The notes beneath the pieces are model-generated. The model saw nothing but the letters and a program-made list of their open reading frames with translations, made no database searches and was not told the origin of the DNA. Position numbers and translations under genes: made by a program. Below, piece by piece: positions 39,264 through 49,947 of a DNA stretch of 64,000 bases; within the stretch, counting starts at the first letter, position 1, and each line of letters begins with the position of its first letter. The DNA comes from Vibrio sinaloensis (GTDB lineage: Bacteria; Pseudomonadota; Gammaproteobacteria; Enterobacterales; Vibrionaceae): NCBI RefSeq assembly GCF_000808535.1, contig NZ_JWLV01000045.1, positions 1 to 64,000 on the forward strand. Direction: 5' to 3'.

Positions 39264-40235
39264 CTAATCCACTGTCCCTAGAAGTTGATAGTCAACCAAA
39301 GCTCTGACATCGACAGGATCACCTTCAAGAATATTGCGCTCTGACGCCCACCTTGCTTGCAGTTGTAAATTGGATAGCAGGCTGTAGTCGTTGGTGAGCT
39401 CAAAAACGTAGTCATTCCAAGCCCAGTTCACTTGCTGAGGCAATATGCCGAGCTCTTGGCTGATAAGATCGATGCTGTCATCTGGATTCGCTTCTATCCA
39501 TTCAATGGCATCAGACAGCGCTAGCAAGAGCAATCGGTCTTGCTCCTTTCTACCCTCTCCTCTTGCGGATTTAGATAACAGATTAAAGGACAATTGATAC
39601 ACCCCTTCTGTGCCCAAGTTGACCAACGGAGAAGCAGACACGAGCGTCGCTCTATAGCCATACGGCTCCCAAATTGAAATCGCATCAACCTGATACGAGA
39701 GCAAAGCCGCAACCAATTCATCTGGCTGAATGTACACCCGCTCTACCTGCAAATCCTGTAGAGCATGGGTAATTAACAAGAGATCAAAGTAGAATTCACT
39801 CGAACTGGACTTAACAATGCCCACTTTTTTGCCAGCAAGATCCGACAGTTTGCTAATGTTATTCGCCTCGAGTGCTAAAAGTTTGAGGTCATTACTTGAA
39901 CGGACAAAACTCGACAAAATCGAGACATTGCTATGATGATAGCGATTAAACAGTGCCACAGTTTCTGAAGCGGTCGCGTAACCTACCTTATCTTCTTGCA
40001 GCAAATGAGCGCACTTCACTCCGCCTTTACAAGGCATGATTTCAACATCCAGCCCGTGTTTGGCAAAAAAGCCCTGCTCTTGCGCAATAAAGAACGGCGT
40101 ACTGAGAGGCGTAAGTGACACAGCAACTTTCACCGAAGTTTCTGCTAACCCATGAGGCGATGGTTGCTCCTCAATCAACCACCAACTACTAGCCGCCAAT
40201 ACCACCAAAAAGGCAACAACTGACACAATCTTCAT
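39264..40235 (-). CDS. Periplasmic substrate-binding protein, NMT1/THI5-like
   Basis: 323 residues with an N-terminal signal or anchor segment (1-20) and the bilobed fold of nitrate/taurine/thiamine-precursor binding proteins. Family-like motifs are TPFFIAQEQGFFAKHGLDVE near 45-65 and AISIWEPYG in the C-lobe. No transporter permease or ATPase is nearby. It lies 8 bases upstream of a membrane diguanylate cyclase, so it is more likely a ligand sensor than an uptake component. Confidence 0.85.
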   Translation of the reverse strand: MKIVSVVAFLVVLAASSWWLIEEQPSPHGLAETSVKVAVSLTPLSTPFFIAQEQGFFAKHGLDVEIMPCKGGVKCAHLLQEDKVGYATASETVALFNRYHHSNVSILSSFVRSSNDLKLLALEANNISKLSDLAGKKVGIVKSSSSEFYFDLLLITHALQDLQVERVYIQPDELVAALLSYQVDAISIWEPYGYRATLVSASPLVNLGTEGVYQLSFNLLSKSARGEGRKEQDRLLLLALSDAIEWIEANPDDSIDLISQELGILPQQVNWAWNDYVFELTNDYSLLSNLQLQARWASERNILEGDPVDVRALVDYQLLGTVD

Positions 40236-40412
40236 TCGACGCTCCCTTCGAACTCATTACCCTTAAGGATAGTAAATCAGTTGAATATATCTATTCTCTA
40301 TATCGGGATAAATTCCATCCCTTTATCACACGGTGCACTTGCGACGTATCTTTTCTCGGTTCGTTCGTAGTATTCTCTGCCACGAAAAATATGAGTATTT
40401 GTAGGACCACCC

Positions 40413-40736
40413 ATGACTTACCCAACTAAAATAACGTTTTTCGAGTTTTTGACTCCACTAGTCGCGGCAGGTAACAAGACGATTACCATCAGAGATGAAT
40501 CGGAAGCCGATTATGTCCCTGGCACCACTGTCGAGGTGTACACACTCGAAACCGATACCAAAGTGTGTGACGTAAAAATCCTCTCGGTAGAGCCTTTACA
40601 CTTCGACGACATCAACGAGTTTCACGCCGAGCAAGAGTACATTGAACTACCGAAACTGAAACAGCTTATCCGCGAGATCTACCCAAACAACAATCATTTA
40701 TTCGTTATTCACTTCGAACTGGTTAAACGAACATAG
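40413..40736 (+). CDS. yqfB: N4-acetylcytidine amidohydrolase, ASCH domain
   Basis: 107 residues, the usual YqfB size. The ASCH fold is indicated by the N-terminal TFFEFLTPLV and the GNKTITIRDESEADY segment, which holds the catalytic lysine and threonine of the family. It hydrolyses N4-acetylcytidine to cytidine and acetate in nucleoside salvage. Confidence 0.88.
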   Translation: MTYPTKITFFEFLTPLVAAGNKTITIRDESEADYVPGTTVEVYTLETDTKVCDVKILSVEPLHFDDINEFHAEQEYIELPKLKQLIREIYPNNNHLFVIHFELVKRT

Positions 40737-40832
40737 GCAATTCCTATGAAAAGTGACGTTTATCCCCTCAAGCAAAAATAGCAAGATAGGTGCAAATATT
40801 GGCGAAGGGATCATTGACGATCAAAATAACAC

Positions 40833-40847
40833 TAGACGACTGGTCTA
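40833..40847. promoter_or_regulatory. TetR operator upstream of the regulator gene
   Basis: TAGAC-N5-GTCTA, 21 bases before the regulator ATG and nearly identical to the copy at 41504. It resembles the NemR operator and probably mediates autorepression. Confidence 0.7.
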
Positions 40848-40867
40848 ATTGCTATTATCCTCTCGCC

Positions 40868-41458
40868 ATGAACTCGAAAACACAAGACACTCGCCAACAC
40901 ATTTTGCACGTTGGTTATGAGCTTATCGTCAACAAAGGCTTTACCGCTGTCGGTCTCTCCCAGCTTTTGAAGTCGGCAGATGTCCCTAAAGGCTCGTTTT
41001 ATCATTACTTCAAATCCAAAGAGCAGTTTGGGGAAGCGTTGATCGAAGAGTATGTGCACACCTATATGTCACGTATTCATCCCGTGCTTAATCAAAATGA
41101 CGTGAGTGGCTACGACTGCTTGCTCGACTACTTTTCACGTTGGCTCAACGTTGAAAATGGCGTGTGCAACGCAAATAAGTGCCTTATCGTCAAACTGAGC
41201 GCTGAAGTGTCTGATCTTTCTGATTCGATGCGCGTTTCGTTAGCAAAAGGCGCTGAGTTAATTATTGGAGCGTTAGCGTCAACCATTCAACGTGGTATCG
41301 AGGATGGTTCAATTGATGAAATGAACAGCTCTATGGTGGCTAGACAGCTTTATCAACAGTGGCTGGGGGCAAGTTTGCTCAACAAGCTCATGCAAGATCA
41401 AACCAACCTTGAGCTGTGCTTGCTTACAACTCAACAACGTTTACGCTCTAACTCATAG
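40868..41458 (+). CDS. TetR-family regulator, NemR-like
   Basis: 196 residues from the ATG that follows the operator; the frame reads through the operator to a GTG at 40790, but that would place the operator in the coding region. The N-terminal helix-turn-helix reads GLSQLLKSADVPKGSFYHYFKSK, the classic TetR pattern. A cysteine-containing ligand domain (VCNANKCLIVK) resembles NemR-type sensors of electrophiles. It should repress itself and the oxidoreductase-GST genes. Confidence 0.9.
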   Translation: MNSKTQDTRQHILHVGYELIVNKGFTAVGLSQLLKSADVPKGSFYHYFKSKEQFGEALIEEYVHTYMSRIHPVLNQNDVSGYDCLLDYFSRWLNVENGVCNANKCLIVKLSAEVSDLSDSMRVSLAKGAELIIGALASTIQRGIEDGSIDEMNSSMVARQLYQQWLGASLLNKLMQDQTNLELCLLTTQQRLRSNS

Positions 41459-41462
41459 AAAT

Positions 41463-41490
41463 CTCCCGTCACACTGTATGACGGGATTTT
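41463..41490 (+). terminator. Terminator of the tetR gene
   Basis: TCCCGTCA and TGACGGGA pair and are followed by TTTTTT, just before the second operator. Confidence 0.85.
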
Positions 41491-41503
41491 TTGAAATAAC
41501 AAC

Positions 41504-41518
41504 TAGACGACCGGTCTA
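41504..41518. promoter_or_regulatory. TetR operator upstream of the oxidoreductase gene
   Basis: TAGAC-N5-GTCTA, 15 bases before the ATG, one base different from the copy at 40833. Binding here would block the promoter of the oxidoreductase-GST unit. Confidence 0.7.
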
Positions 41519-41533
41519 ATAAGGAAAACAGCT

Positions 41534-42565
41534 ATGTCTCAACCTACTAATCGACAAATCGTACTTGCATCTCGCCCGACAGGTGCACCAACTCCAGACA
41601 ACTTCCGACTAGAAAACAATTCGATTCCTACCGTAAAAGATGGCGAAGTCTTGCTGCGCAGTGTCTACCTCTCTCTTGACCCTTACATGCGCGGCCGAAT
41701 GAGCGATGCTAAGTCTTACGCCGATCCTGTTGCAATTGGCGAGACCATAGTCGGTGGCACCGTGTGTCAAGTTGTAGAATCCAACCACCCAAATTTTGAT
41801 AAAGGAGAATGGGTTTTAGGATTCACTGGCTGGCAAGATTACGGCATTTCAGATGGCGAAGGTCTTATTAAAATGGGAATGAACCCAAGCCACCCTTCCT
41901 ACGCGCTGGGCGTAATGGGAATGCCTGGCTTTACCGCCTATATGGGACTGCTTGATATCGGCCAACCAAAAGAAGGTGATACTCTGGTCGTTGCAGCGGC
42001 CACTGGCGCTGTTGGTTCGATGGTTGGCCAAATTGGTAAGCTGAAAGGTTGTCGAGTCATTGGTGTTGCAGGTGGCGAAGAGAAGTGCCGCTACGCGACC
42101 GAGCAACTTGGTTTTGATGCGTGTATCGACCACAAAGCGGAAGACTTCGCAGAGCAACTGGCCGCAGCCTGTGACCAAGGTATTGATGTCTACTTCGAAA
42201 ATGTCGGTGGCAAAGTGTTTGATGCCGTACTTCCGCTACTCAATACTGGTGCTCGCGTTCCACTGTGCGGTCTTATCTCTCAATACAATGCAACTTCGCT
42301 TCCTGAAGGTCCAGATCGCATGTCAATGCTGATGGCGCAATTGCTGATTAAACATATCAAGATGCAAGGTTTCATCATCTTTGATGATTATGGTCATCGC
42401 TATGGTGAATTTGCCTCTCAAATGACTCAGTGGTTATCAGAGGGCAAAATTCACTACCGTGAGCACTTGGTTGAAGGGCTAGAAAATGCACCAGAAGCCT
42501 TCATTGGCCTGCTTGAAGGGAAAAACTTCGGCAAACTTGTCATCAAAACAAACGAACCCGTTTAG
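41534..42565 (+). CDS. NADPH-dependent MDR oxidoreductase, CurA/leukotriene-reductase type
   Basis: 343 residues of the zinc-free medium-chain reductase family (PTGR/YncB/CurA). The N-terminus VYLSLDPYMRGRM and the nucleotide loop AATGAVGSMVGQIGKLKG are characteristic. Such enzymes reduce activated carbon-carbon double bonds of enones. It follows a NemR-like operator and precedes a glutathione transferase by 8 bases, forming an electrophile-detoxification unit. Confidence 0.9.
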   Translation: MSQPTNRQIVLASRPTGAPTPDNFRLENNSIPTVKDGEVLLRSVYLSLDPYMRGRMSDAKSYADPVAIGETIVGGTVCQVVESNHPNFDKGEWVLGFTGWQDYGISDGEGLIKMGMNPSHPSYALGVMGMPGFTAYMGLLDIGQPKEGDTLVVAAATGAVGSMVGQIGKLKGCRVIGVAGGEEKCRYATEQLGFDACIDHKAEDFAEQLAAACDQGIDVYFENVGGKVFDAVLPLLNTGARVPLCGLISQYNATSLPEGPDRMSMLMAQLLIKHIKMQGFIIFDDYGHRYGEFASQMTQWLSEGKIHYREHLVEGLENAPEAFIGLLEGKNFGKLVIKTNEPV

Positions 42566-42573
42566 GAGCAAGC

Positions 42574-43191
42574 ATGATCATTTTACATCACCTCAATCAA
42601 TCACGTTCTAAACGCATTATCTGGTTGTTGGAAGAGCTGGGCGTAGAGTACAAAATCGTCCCGTACCGCCGAGACAGTGTGACTTTTCTTGCCCCACCGG
42701 AGCTTAAATTGATTCATCCGCTTGGTAAATCGCCAGTGATTGAAGAGCAAGGTCGAGTGATTACAGAGTCTGGCGCGATTACCGAGTACTTAATCAGCAA
42801 ATACGCGCCTGAGAAATTCGCGCCAAGTCAAGACAGCGAAGAGTACGTGGAATACCTTCAATGGTTACACTTTGCCGAAAGCTCTGCCGCACTCCCTTTG
42901 CTACTAAAGACCTTTGTCGCTAAAGATGGAGCGCCAACAAACTTCCTAGCAGATTACGCGGAAGTCGAGTTGCACAAGGTAATGAGCTACGTAGATCAAT
43001 CGCTTGATGGCAAACGATACCTAGTGGCAGACAAGCTTACGGGCGCTGATTTTATGATGTCATTCATTGTTGAAATCTTAAGTAAGTTTGGATTGGTTGA
43101 GCGCTACCCCAACATCGCTCGATACGCTCAGCAACTCGAAAGCCATGACTCATGGCACACTGCTCAAGCACTAGAAGCTCAACATGGCTAA
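42574..43191 (+). CDS. Glutathione S-transferase
   Basis: 205 residues with the thioredoxin-like N-terminal domain (SRSKRIIWLLEELGVEY; LGKSPVIEEQGRVITES, the glutathione-binding strand) and the helical C-terminal domain. It lies 8 bases after the oxidoreductase with its own GGAG and is presumably in the same TetR-regulated transcript. It conjugates electrophiles to glutathione. Confidence 0.9.
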   Translation: MIILHHLNQSRSKRIIWLLEELGVEYKIVPYRRDSVTFLAPPELKLIHPLGKSPVIEEQGRVITESGAITEYLISKYAPEKFAPSQDSEEYVEYLQWLHFAESSAALPLLLKTFVAKDGAPTNFLADYAEVELHKVMSYVDQSLDGKRYLVADKLTGADFMMSFIVEILSKFGLVERYPNIARYAQQLESHDSWHTAQALEAQHG

Positions 43192-45626
<2,435 letters not shown>

Positions 45627-45633
45627 CGACAAT

Positions 45634-45667
45634 AGGCGCTTGTTTGAGCCAAGCAAGCGCCTTTAAT
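45634..45667 (+). terminator. Terminator of katG
   Basis: AGGCGCTTG and CAAGCGCCT pair around an 11-base loop and are followed by TTTAATTT. Confidence 0.75.
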
Positions 45668-45720
45668 TTGGCAGACTGTCGCTTTTTGCTCTAGGGTTAA
45701 TCTATAGCAACAATGAGAAA

Positions 45721-45739
45721 GGAGGTGCATTGCACCTCC
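45721..45739. repeat. 19-base near-perfect palindrome
   Basis: GGAGGTGCA and TGCACCTCC are inverted around a single T. It lies 19 bases before a tiny ORF with a good ribosome site. Confidence 0.6.
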
Positions 45740-45758
45740 ACACTGAGGAGAGTTGGCT

Positions 45759-45818
45759 ATGAATACTTTTGATTTTTTTAAACTATTCGATACCAAAGAA
45801 CTGTTTATATTCTACTAG
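45759..45818 (+). CDS. Possible 19-residue peptide
   Basis: An ATG placed after GAGGAGA opens 19 codons (MNTFDFFKLF...) rich in Phe, ending in TAG. Upstream is the palindrome at 45721. It overlaps the last 4 bases of the convergent dehydrogenase gene. The ribosome site is the only positive evidence, so it may be chance. Confidence 0.3.
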   Translation: MNTFDFFKLFDTKELFIFY

Positions 45819-46699
45819 TTTGAAGACTGTCCTTTCGCGACAGCTTTCATCAAAACAGACGTATCCATTCGACCCAAGCCCTCTTCTTGTAGGGCTGCGT
45901 ACTGTTGGTCAACTTTGCGCGTCAGTGGTAAATCCAACCCAACGCGCTCTGCTTCTTTTAGGCAGAATCCTAAATCTTTGCGCATCCAGTCGATCGCGAA
46001 GCCAAAATCAAACTTATCTTGTGACATTGTCACGGCGCGATTTTCCATCTGCCATGATCCTGCTGCACCATGTTTAAGCGTTTCGACCACTTGTTCAATA
46101 TCTAAGCCTGATTTTTGTGCCAACAGCAACGCTTCACTCAACCCTTGTAAAATACCGCCAATACAGATTTGGTTGACCATTTTACAGCGTTGCCCCTGTC
46201 CGTTTTCCCCAAGTAGGCTGATTTGCTTTGCATAAACGTCCATCACCGGTGAGACACGATCAAACACTTGCTGATCGCCGCCACACATAATGGTTAGCAC
46301 ACCGTTTTCAGCCCCAGCTTGTCCACCAGACACTGGAGCGTCGATAAATTGATGACCGCTATCCTGCGCCGCTTTTGCAAGCTCTACGGCCAGCTCTGCC
46401 GATGTCGTGGTGTGATCCACCAGCACAGCACCCGGCTTAAGACCTGCAATAATGCCGTCATCACCGTAAACGACGCTGCGAACGTCATCATCATTACCGA
46501 CACAAACAAAGACGATGTCGCTACCTTCAGCGGCTTGTTTTGGCGTCTCACACGCTTGGCCATCATATTCGCCTGCCCACTTTTCAGCTTTGGCAAACGT
46601 ACGGTTGTATACCTTTGTTGAATACCCAGCCTTACTTAAATAACCCGCCATTGGGTATCCCATCACGCCCAACCCAATAAAAGCGACTGCTTTCTCCAT
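45815..46699 (-). CDS. Beta-hydroxyacid dehydrogenase (3-hydroxyisobutyrate/tartronate semialdehyde type)
   Basis: 294 residues. The NAD(P) motif GLGVMGYPMAG is at the N-terminus, the substrate signature DAPVSGGQAGAENG near 120, and the catalytic lysine in CKMVNQI near 170. The family reduces short 3-hydroxy- or 2-hydroxy-3-oxo acids. The substrate cannot be chosen between 3-hydroxyisobutyrate, tartronate semialdehyde and succinic semialdehyde types. Confidence 0.88.
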   Translation of the reverse strand: MEKAVAFIGLGVMGYPMAGYLSKAGYSTKVYNRTFAKAEKWAGEYDGQACETPKQAAEGSDIVFVCVGNDDDVRSVVYGDDGIIAGLKPGAVLVDHTTTSAELAVELAKAAQDSGHQFIDAPVSGGQAGAENGVLTIMCGGDQQVFDRVSPVMDVYAKQISLLGENGQGQRCKMVNQICIGGILQGLSEALLLAQKSGLDIEQVVETLKHGAAGSWQMENRAVTMSQDKFDFGFAIDWMRKDLGFCLKEAERVGLDLPLTRKVDQQYAALQEEGLGRMDTSVLMKAVAKGQSSN

Positions 46700-46914
46700 G
46701 ACTTCCTCTCCTGGTTATTCGTTTTTTGTTACGCCAGTGTACTAAACAACATCTATCAAATTAACTACTTATCGCTAAGTCCCTGATACTCTATAGGAAC
46801 CTCTTATCATTCAATCCTCTTTCATAACGATTGAACGCCATAAATCGGCTTTTCCAGCAAAACAAAATATGCCACACTCGACCATCAATTTGTTAGTTTG
46901 TAGTAAGTAATCCC

Positions 46915-47559
46915 ATGAAATTTCAAGCCGCTATCTTCGATATGGATGGTCTCCTGCTCGATACAGAGCGTGTCTGTATGCGTGTATTCAAACAAGCATG
47001 CGAGACTTTACAACTGCCGTTTCACGAAGCCGTCTACCTCTCCATTATTGGCCGCAACTCTGCCGGTATCGAGAAGATATTCCGCGATGCGTATGGCGAA
47101 GATTACGATGCTCTCCACGCAGAATGGCGAGTAAACTACGATGCCATTGTTAAACATCAGGCCATTCCAGTTAAAGATGGCGTGATCGAGCTACTCGAAT
47201 GGTTAAAAGCAAACAATATTCCCGCCGCAGTCGCAACCTCAACTCACAAAGAGGTCGCCGAAGCCAAACTGCGCCTTGCGGGATTGGACAAGTACTTTAA
47301 AAGCCTCACTTGTGGCTGTGAAGTGACTCACGGCAAACCCGATCCTGAGATCTATCTTCTTGCCGCCAAGCGTTTAGGTATCGAGGCAAATCAGTGTGTG
47401 GCGTTTGAGGATTCAAACAATGGCGTTCGCAGCGCGGTGTCCGCCAATATGACCACGTTTCAGATCCCAGATTTAGTTGAACCATGTGACGAAGTTCGAG
47501 CGCTTGGGCACAAAATCGTAAATAGCCTGCACGATGCGTTAGCCGAACTGAAAAAGTAA
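46915..47559 (+). CDS. HAD-superfamily subclass IA phosphatase
   Basis: 214 residues with the nucleophile motif FDMDGLLLDTE, the helical cap, ATSTHK (motif II) and HGKPDPEIY...FEDSNNGV (motifs III and IV). It resembles YniC/beta-phosphoglucomutase-like sugar phosphatases. Substrate not determined. A terminator-like stem AAGGCGCTC/GAGCGCCTT follows at 47565. Confidence 0.9.
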   Translation: MKFQAAIFDMDGLLLDTERVCMRVFKQACETLQLPFHEAVYLSIIGRNSAGIEKIFRDAYGEDYDALHAEWRVNYDAIVKHQAIPVKDGVIELLEWLKANNIPAAVATSTHKEVAEAKLRLAGLDKYFKSLTCGCEVTHGKPDPEIYLLAAKRLGIEANQCVAFEDSNNGVRSAVSANMTTFQIPDLVEPCDEVRALGHKIVNSLHDALAELKK

Positions 47560-47564
47560 CCCCA

Positions 47565-47599
47565 AAGGCGCTCCTACAAACTTGAGAGCGCCTTATTAT
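47565..47599 (+). terminator. Terminator of the HAD gene
   Basis: AAGGCGCTC and GAGCGCCTT pair with a loop of about 13 bases, followed by ATTATTCTT. Confidence 0.65.
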
Positions 47600-47719
47600 T
47601 CTTCCAAACGCTTTTCAATAACTTTCCGATCTATCAGTTTCTCTGTGTCACTCTTTTTATTTGTTGTTTTTAGCCCAATGATAGTGATTGCCGGATATCA
47701 ATTTGGATAAGGAATAACA

Positions 47720-48580
47720 ATGACAACTCAGTATCAACCACCAAAAGTTTGGACTATGGACGACGAAAGCGGCGGCCAATGGGCCAGTATTAACCGTCCA
47801 GACTCTGGAGCCCGTCACGAACAGGCATTGCCTGTGGGCGATAACCCGATTCAACTCTATTCGCTCGCGACTCCTAATGGTCAGAAAGTAACGATCATGC
47901 TTGAGGAACTGCTGGCACTTGGCGTGACTCAAGCTGAGTACGACGCTTATATAATCAAGATTGGCGATGGCGATCAGTTTGGTTCCGATTTTGTTTCGAT
48001 TAACCCAAACTCAAAGATCCCAGCCATGGTGGACCGTTCAGGTGACGAGCCAATTAACGTGTTTGAATCGGGGAACATCTTGCTCTACTTGGCAGAGAAA
48101 TTTGGTCACTTTTTACCAAAAGAGATCGCTGCAAGAACCCGAGCGCTAAACTGGCTATTTTGGTTACAAGGCTCTGCGCCTTATCTTGGTGGCGGTTTCG
48201 GTCACTTCTATGTCTACGCCCCAGAAAAGTTTGAATACCCAATCAACCGCTTCACCATGGAAGCAAAGCGTCAACTGGATGTGCTAGACAAACAGCTCGC
48301 TAAAACGCGCTACCTTGCGGGTGACGAATACACCATTGCGGATATTGCAACATGGCCGTGGTACGGAAACGTTGTACTTGGTCATGCCTACGATGCTGTA
48401 GAGTTCTTGCAAGCTGAGGGCTACACCAACGTTTTACGCTGGGCAAAAGAGATCGAACAGCGTGAAGCCGTCCAGCGAGGCCGAGTAGTCAACCGTTCGT
48501 GGGGTGAAGCATGGGAACAAGTACCGCAACGCAACAGCGCTGCTGACATTGACAAAGTACTTGCCCTAAAACCAGAGTAA
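47720..48580 (+). CDS. yghU: YghU-like glutathione transferase / disulfide-bond oxidoreductase
   Basis: 286 residues with the long N-terminal lead-in typical of YghU, the glutathione-binding region NPNSKIPAMVDR and ESGNILLYLAEKFG, and a helical C-terminal domain. YghU-type enzymes bind two glutathiones and reduce disulfides. AAGGAAT precedes the ATG. It is a single gene closed by an inverted repeat. Confidence 0.92.
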   Translation: MTTQYQPPKVWTMDDESGGQWASINRPDSGARHEQALPVGDNPIQLYSLATPNGQKVTIMLEELLALGVTQAEYDAYIIKIGDGDQFGSDFVSINPNSKIPAMVDRSGDEPINVFESGNILLYLAEKFGHFLPKEIAARTRALNWLFWLQGSAPYLGGGFGHFYVYAPEKFEYPINRFTMEAKRQLDVLDKQLAKTRYLAGDEYTIADIATWPWYGNVVLGHAYDAVEFLQAEGYTNVLRWAKEIEQREAVQRGRVVNRSWGEAWEQVPQRNSAADIDKVLALKPE

Positions 48581-48589
48581 AACGAAATA

Positions 48590-48614
48590 GCGGCTTAGTG
48601 ACTCACTAAGCCGC
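48590..48614. terminator. Inverted repeat between convergent yghU and GNAT genes
   Basis: GCGGCTTAGTGA and TCACTAAGCCGC are perfectly inverted around one base; no strong T-tract follows on either strand. Confidence 0.65.
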
Positions 48615-48653
48615 AAACATAGATGGCACCATCAATAATTGGCGTTTTACCCA

Positions 48654-49109
48654 TCATAGAGGGCGAGTCATAAATCGACTGTGAGGATCTTCCTTATACC
48701 CCCCAAACGGCCCGCAATACTCAAATCCATATTTCTCATACAGAGAGCGAGCCGGTTGAAAGAATGCCTGCGAACCCGTTTCTAAACTGATGGTCTTGTA
48801 TCCCTTCGCGCCCGCTTGCTGTATCACATGTTCCAGTAAGCCAGAGGCAACGCCTTGATTTCGGGCGTTATTCGATGTTCTCATCGATTTCAGTTCAACG
48901 TGTTGGTCGCCGAGTGATTTTATCGCAACACAACCGAGCAGTTTTTCACCGACCCACCCACTATAAAAGGTGATTTCAGGCGATTTAAGCGCATCCACAT
49001 CCAATGCATGAACACTTTCTGGTGGTGACGTCGCGTACATATCTTGGAGGTGCTCCTGCAAAAGTTGTAACACTTCACCACCACTCAAGTCATCAATTCG
49101 AATTTCCAT
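48654..49109 (-). CDS. GNAT family N-acetyltransferase
   Basis: 151 residues with the acetyl-CoA loop NNARNQGVASGLLEHVI and a C-terminal LYEKYGFEYC. It resembles putative acetyltransferases of the ElaA/YtmI sort; the substrate is unknown. It is the first gene of an all-minus block that leads to the integron. Confidence 0.85.
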   Translation of the reverse strand: MEIRIDDLSGGEVLQLLQEHLQDMYATSPPESVHALDVDALKSPEITFYSGWVGEKLLGCVAIKSLGDQHVELKSMRTSNNARNQGVASGLLEHVIQQAGAKGYKTISLETGSQAFFQPARSLYEKYGFEYCGPFGGYKEDPHSRFMTRPL

Positions 49110-49136
49110 ATTCTCTGCCCTTCTAATTTTTCAAGT

Positions 49137-49589
49137 CTACTTGATACAAACCTGTGCATCATAATCGTAGGAGCCACCCGCATCTAGGCACACATCGACG
49201 GCGATAAACTGGTTCGCTTGCGCGATTAAAACCAATACTAACACCCAAAAAAGACACCCTATCGCGATCAGCAAGTTTTCACTTAGTCCTTTATTTTTTG
49301 TAAACACAGCACAGACTATACGACCTGTGGTTTTAATTGTTCCATCGATGATAAGGGTAAAAAAGATCCAAGACAAAAAGCGAAATACGGATCCTAGTTC
49401 GAACTGCACCAGTTCTTCTCCAACAGTGTTGTAATACTTCCGTGTAGAATCACTTATTCTCAAACACAAGTAAATATTGTTGTTCGAACTGTTATTTAAC
49501 GGTGTGGGAAAACTGACTACTCTGGGCAATATTTCATCACCATCGTATGCAGCGAAAAAACCAAGGCCAAGAACAATGTTATCTGCCAT
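49137..49589 (-). CDS. Small membrane protein with C-terminal cysteine pair
   Basis: 150 residues with two hydrophobic segments (about 68-85 and 108-125) and a C-terminal tail CLDAGGSYDYDAQVC, a motif seen in small hypothetical membrane proteins of gammaproteobacteria. The ATG has no clear ribosome site and lies inside the upstream ORF in another frame, so the two may be coupled or may be one frameshifted gene. Confidence 0.5.
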   Translation of the reverse strand: MADNIVLGLGFFAAYDGDEILPRVVSFPTPLNNSSNNNIYLCLRISDSTRKYYNTVGEELVQFELGSVFRFLSWIFFTLIIDGTIKTTGRIVCAVFTKNKGLSENLLIAIGCLFWVLVLVLIAQANQFIAVDVCLDAGGSYDYDAQVCIK

Positions 49590-49732
49590 AAGCCATCTTG
49601 ATAAAACGTCATCTGGTTGTTAGACCAAACCCTAAGAGCAATATTGAACAGCTCCCCTTTAATGCCGATCACCACTACCGCAGCGAGATAATATTTTAGG
49701 AACTCAATAATCAGTCTTTTCAGTGATGCCAT
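49517..49732 (-). CDS. Small membrane protein overlapping the next ORF
   Basis: 71 residues with two predicted membrane helices (about 10-30 and 46-66) and little soluble part. It overlaps the 150-residue ORF by 73 bases in a different frame. No strong ribosome site is visible. Function unknown. Confidence 0.45.
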   Translation of the reverse strand: MASLKRLIIEFLKYYLAAVVVIGIKGELFNIALRVWSNNQMTFYQDGLWQITLFLALVFSLHTMVMKYCPE

Positions 49733-49947
49733 GACAATAGAAGTTATTCGGTGACTAACAGTTCACCAATCATAATGGAAGAATAAACGTGAAGGCAGTT
49801 GAAGGGCGGCTATCTTTACTATCTTTCCTGAAACGGAGAGCTAATGCGAGTCAGTGCAAATAACTGGTATGTAAAATGCAGTTAATCAGTCACTTAGATG
49901 AGAACACCAACGTCTCACCTAAGTAATAATCACAAACTGTCAGATTT

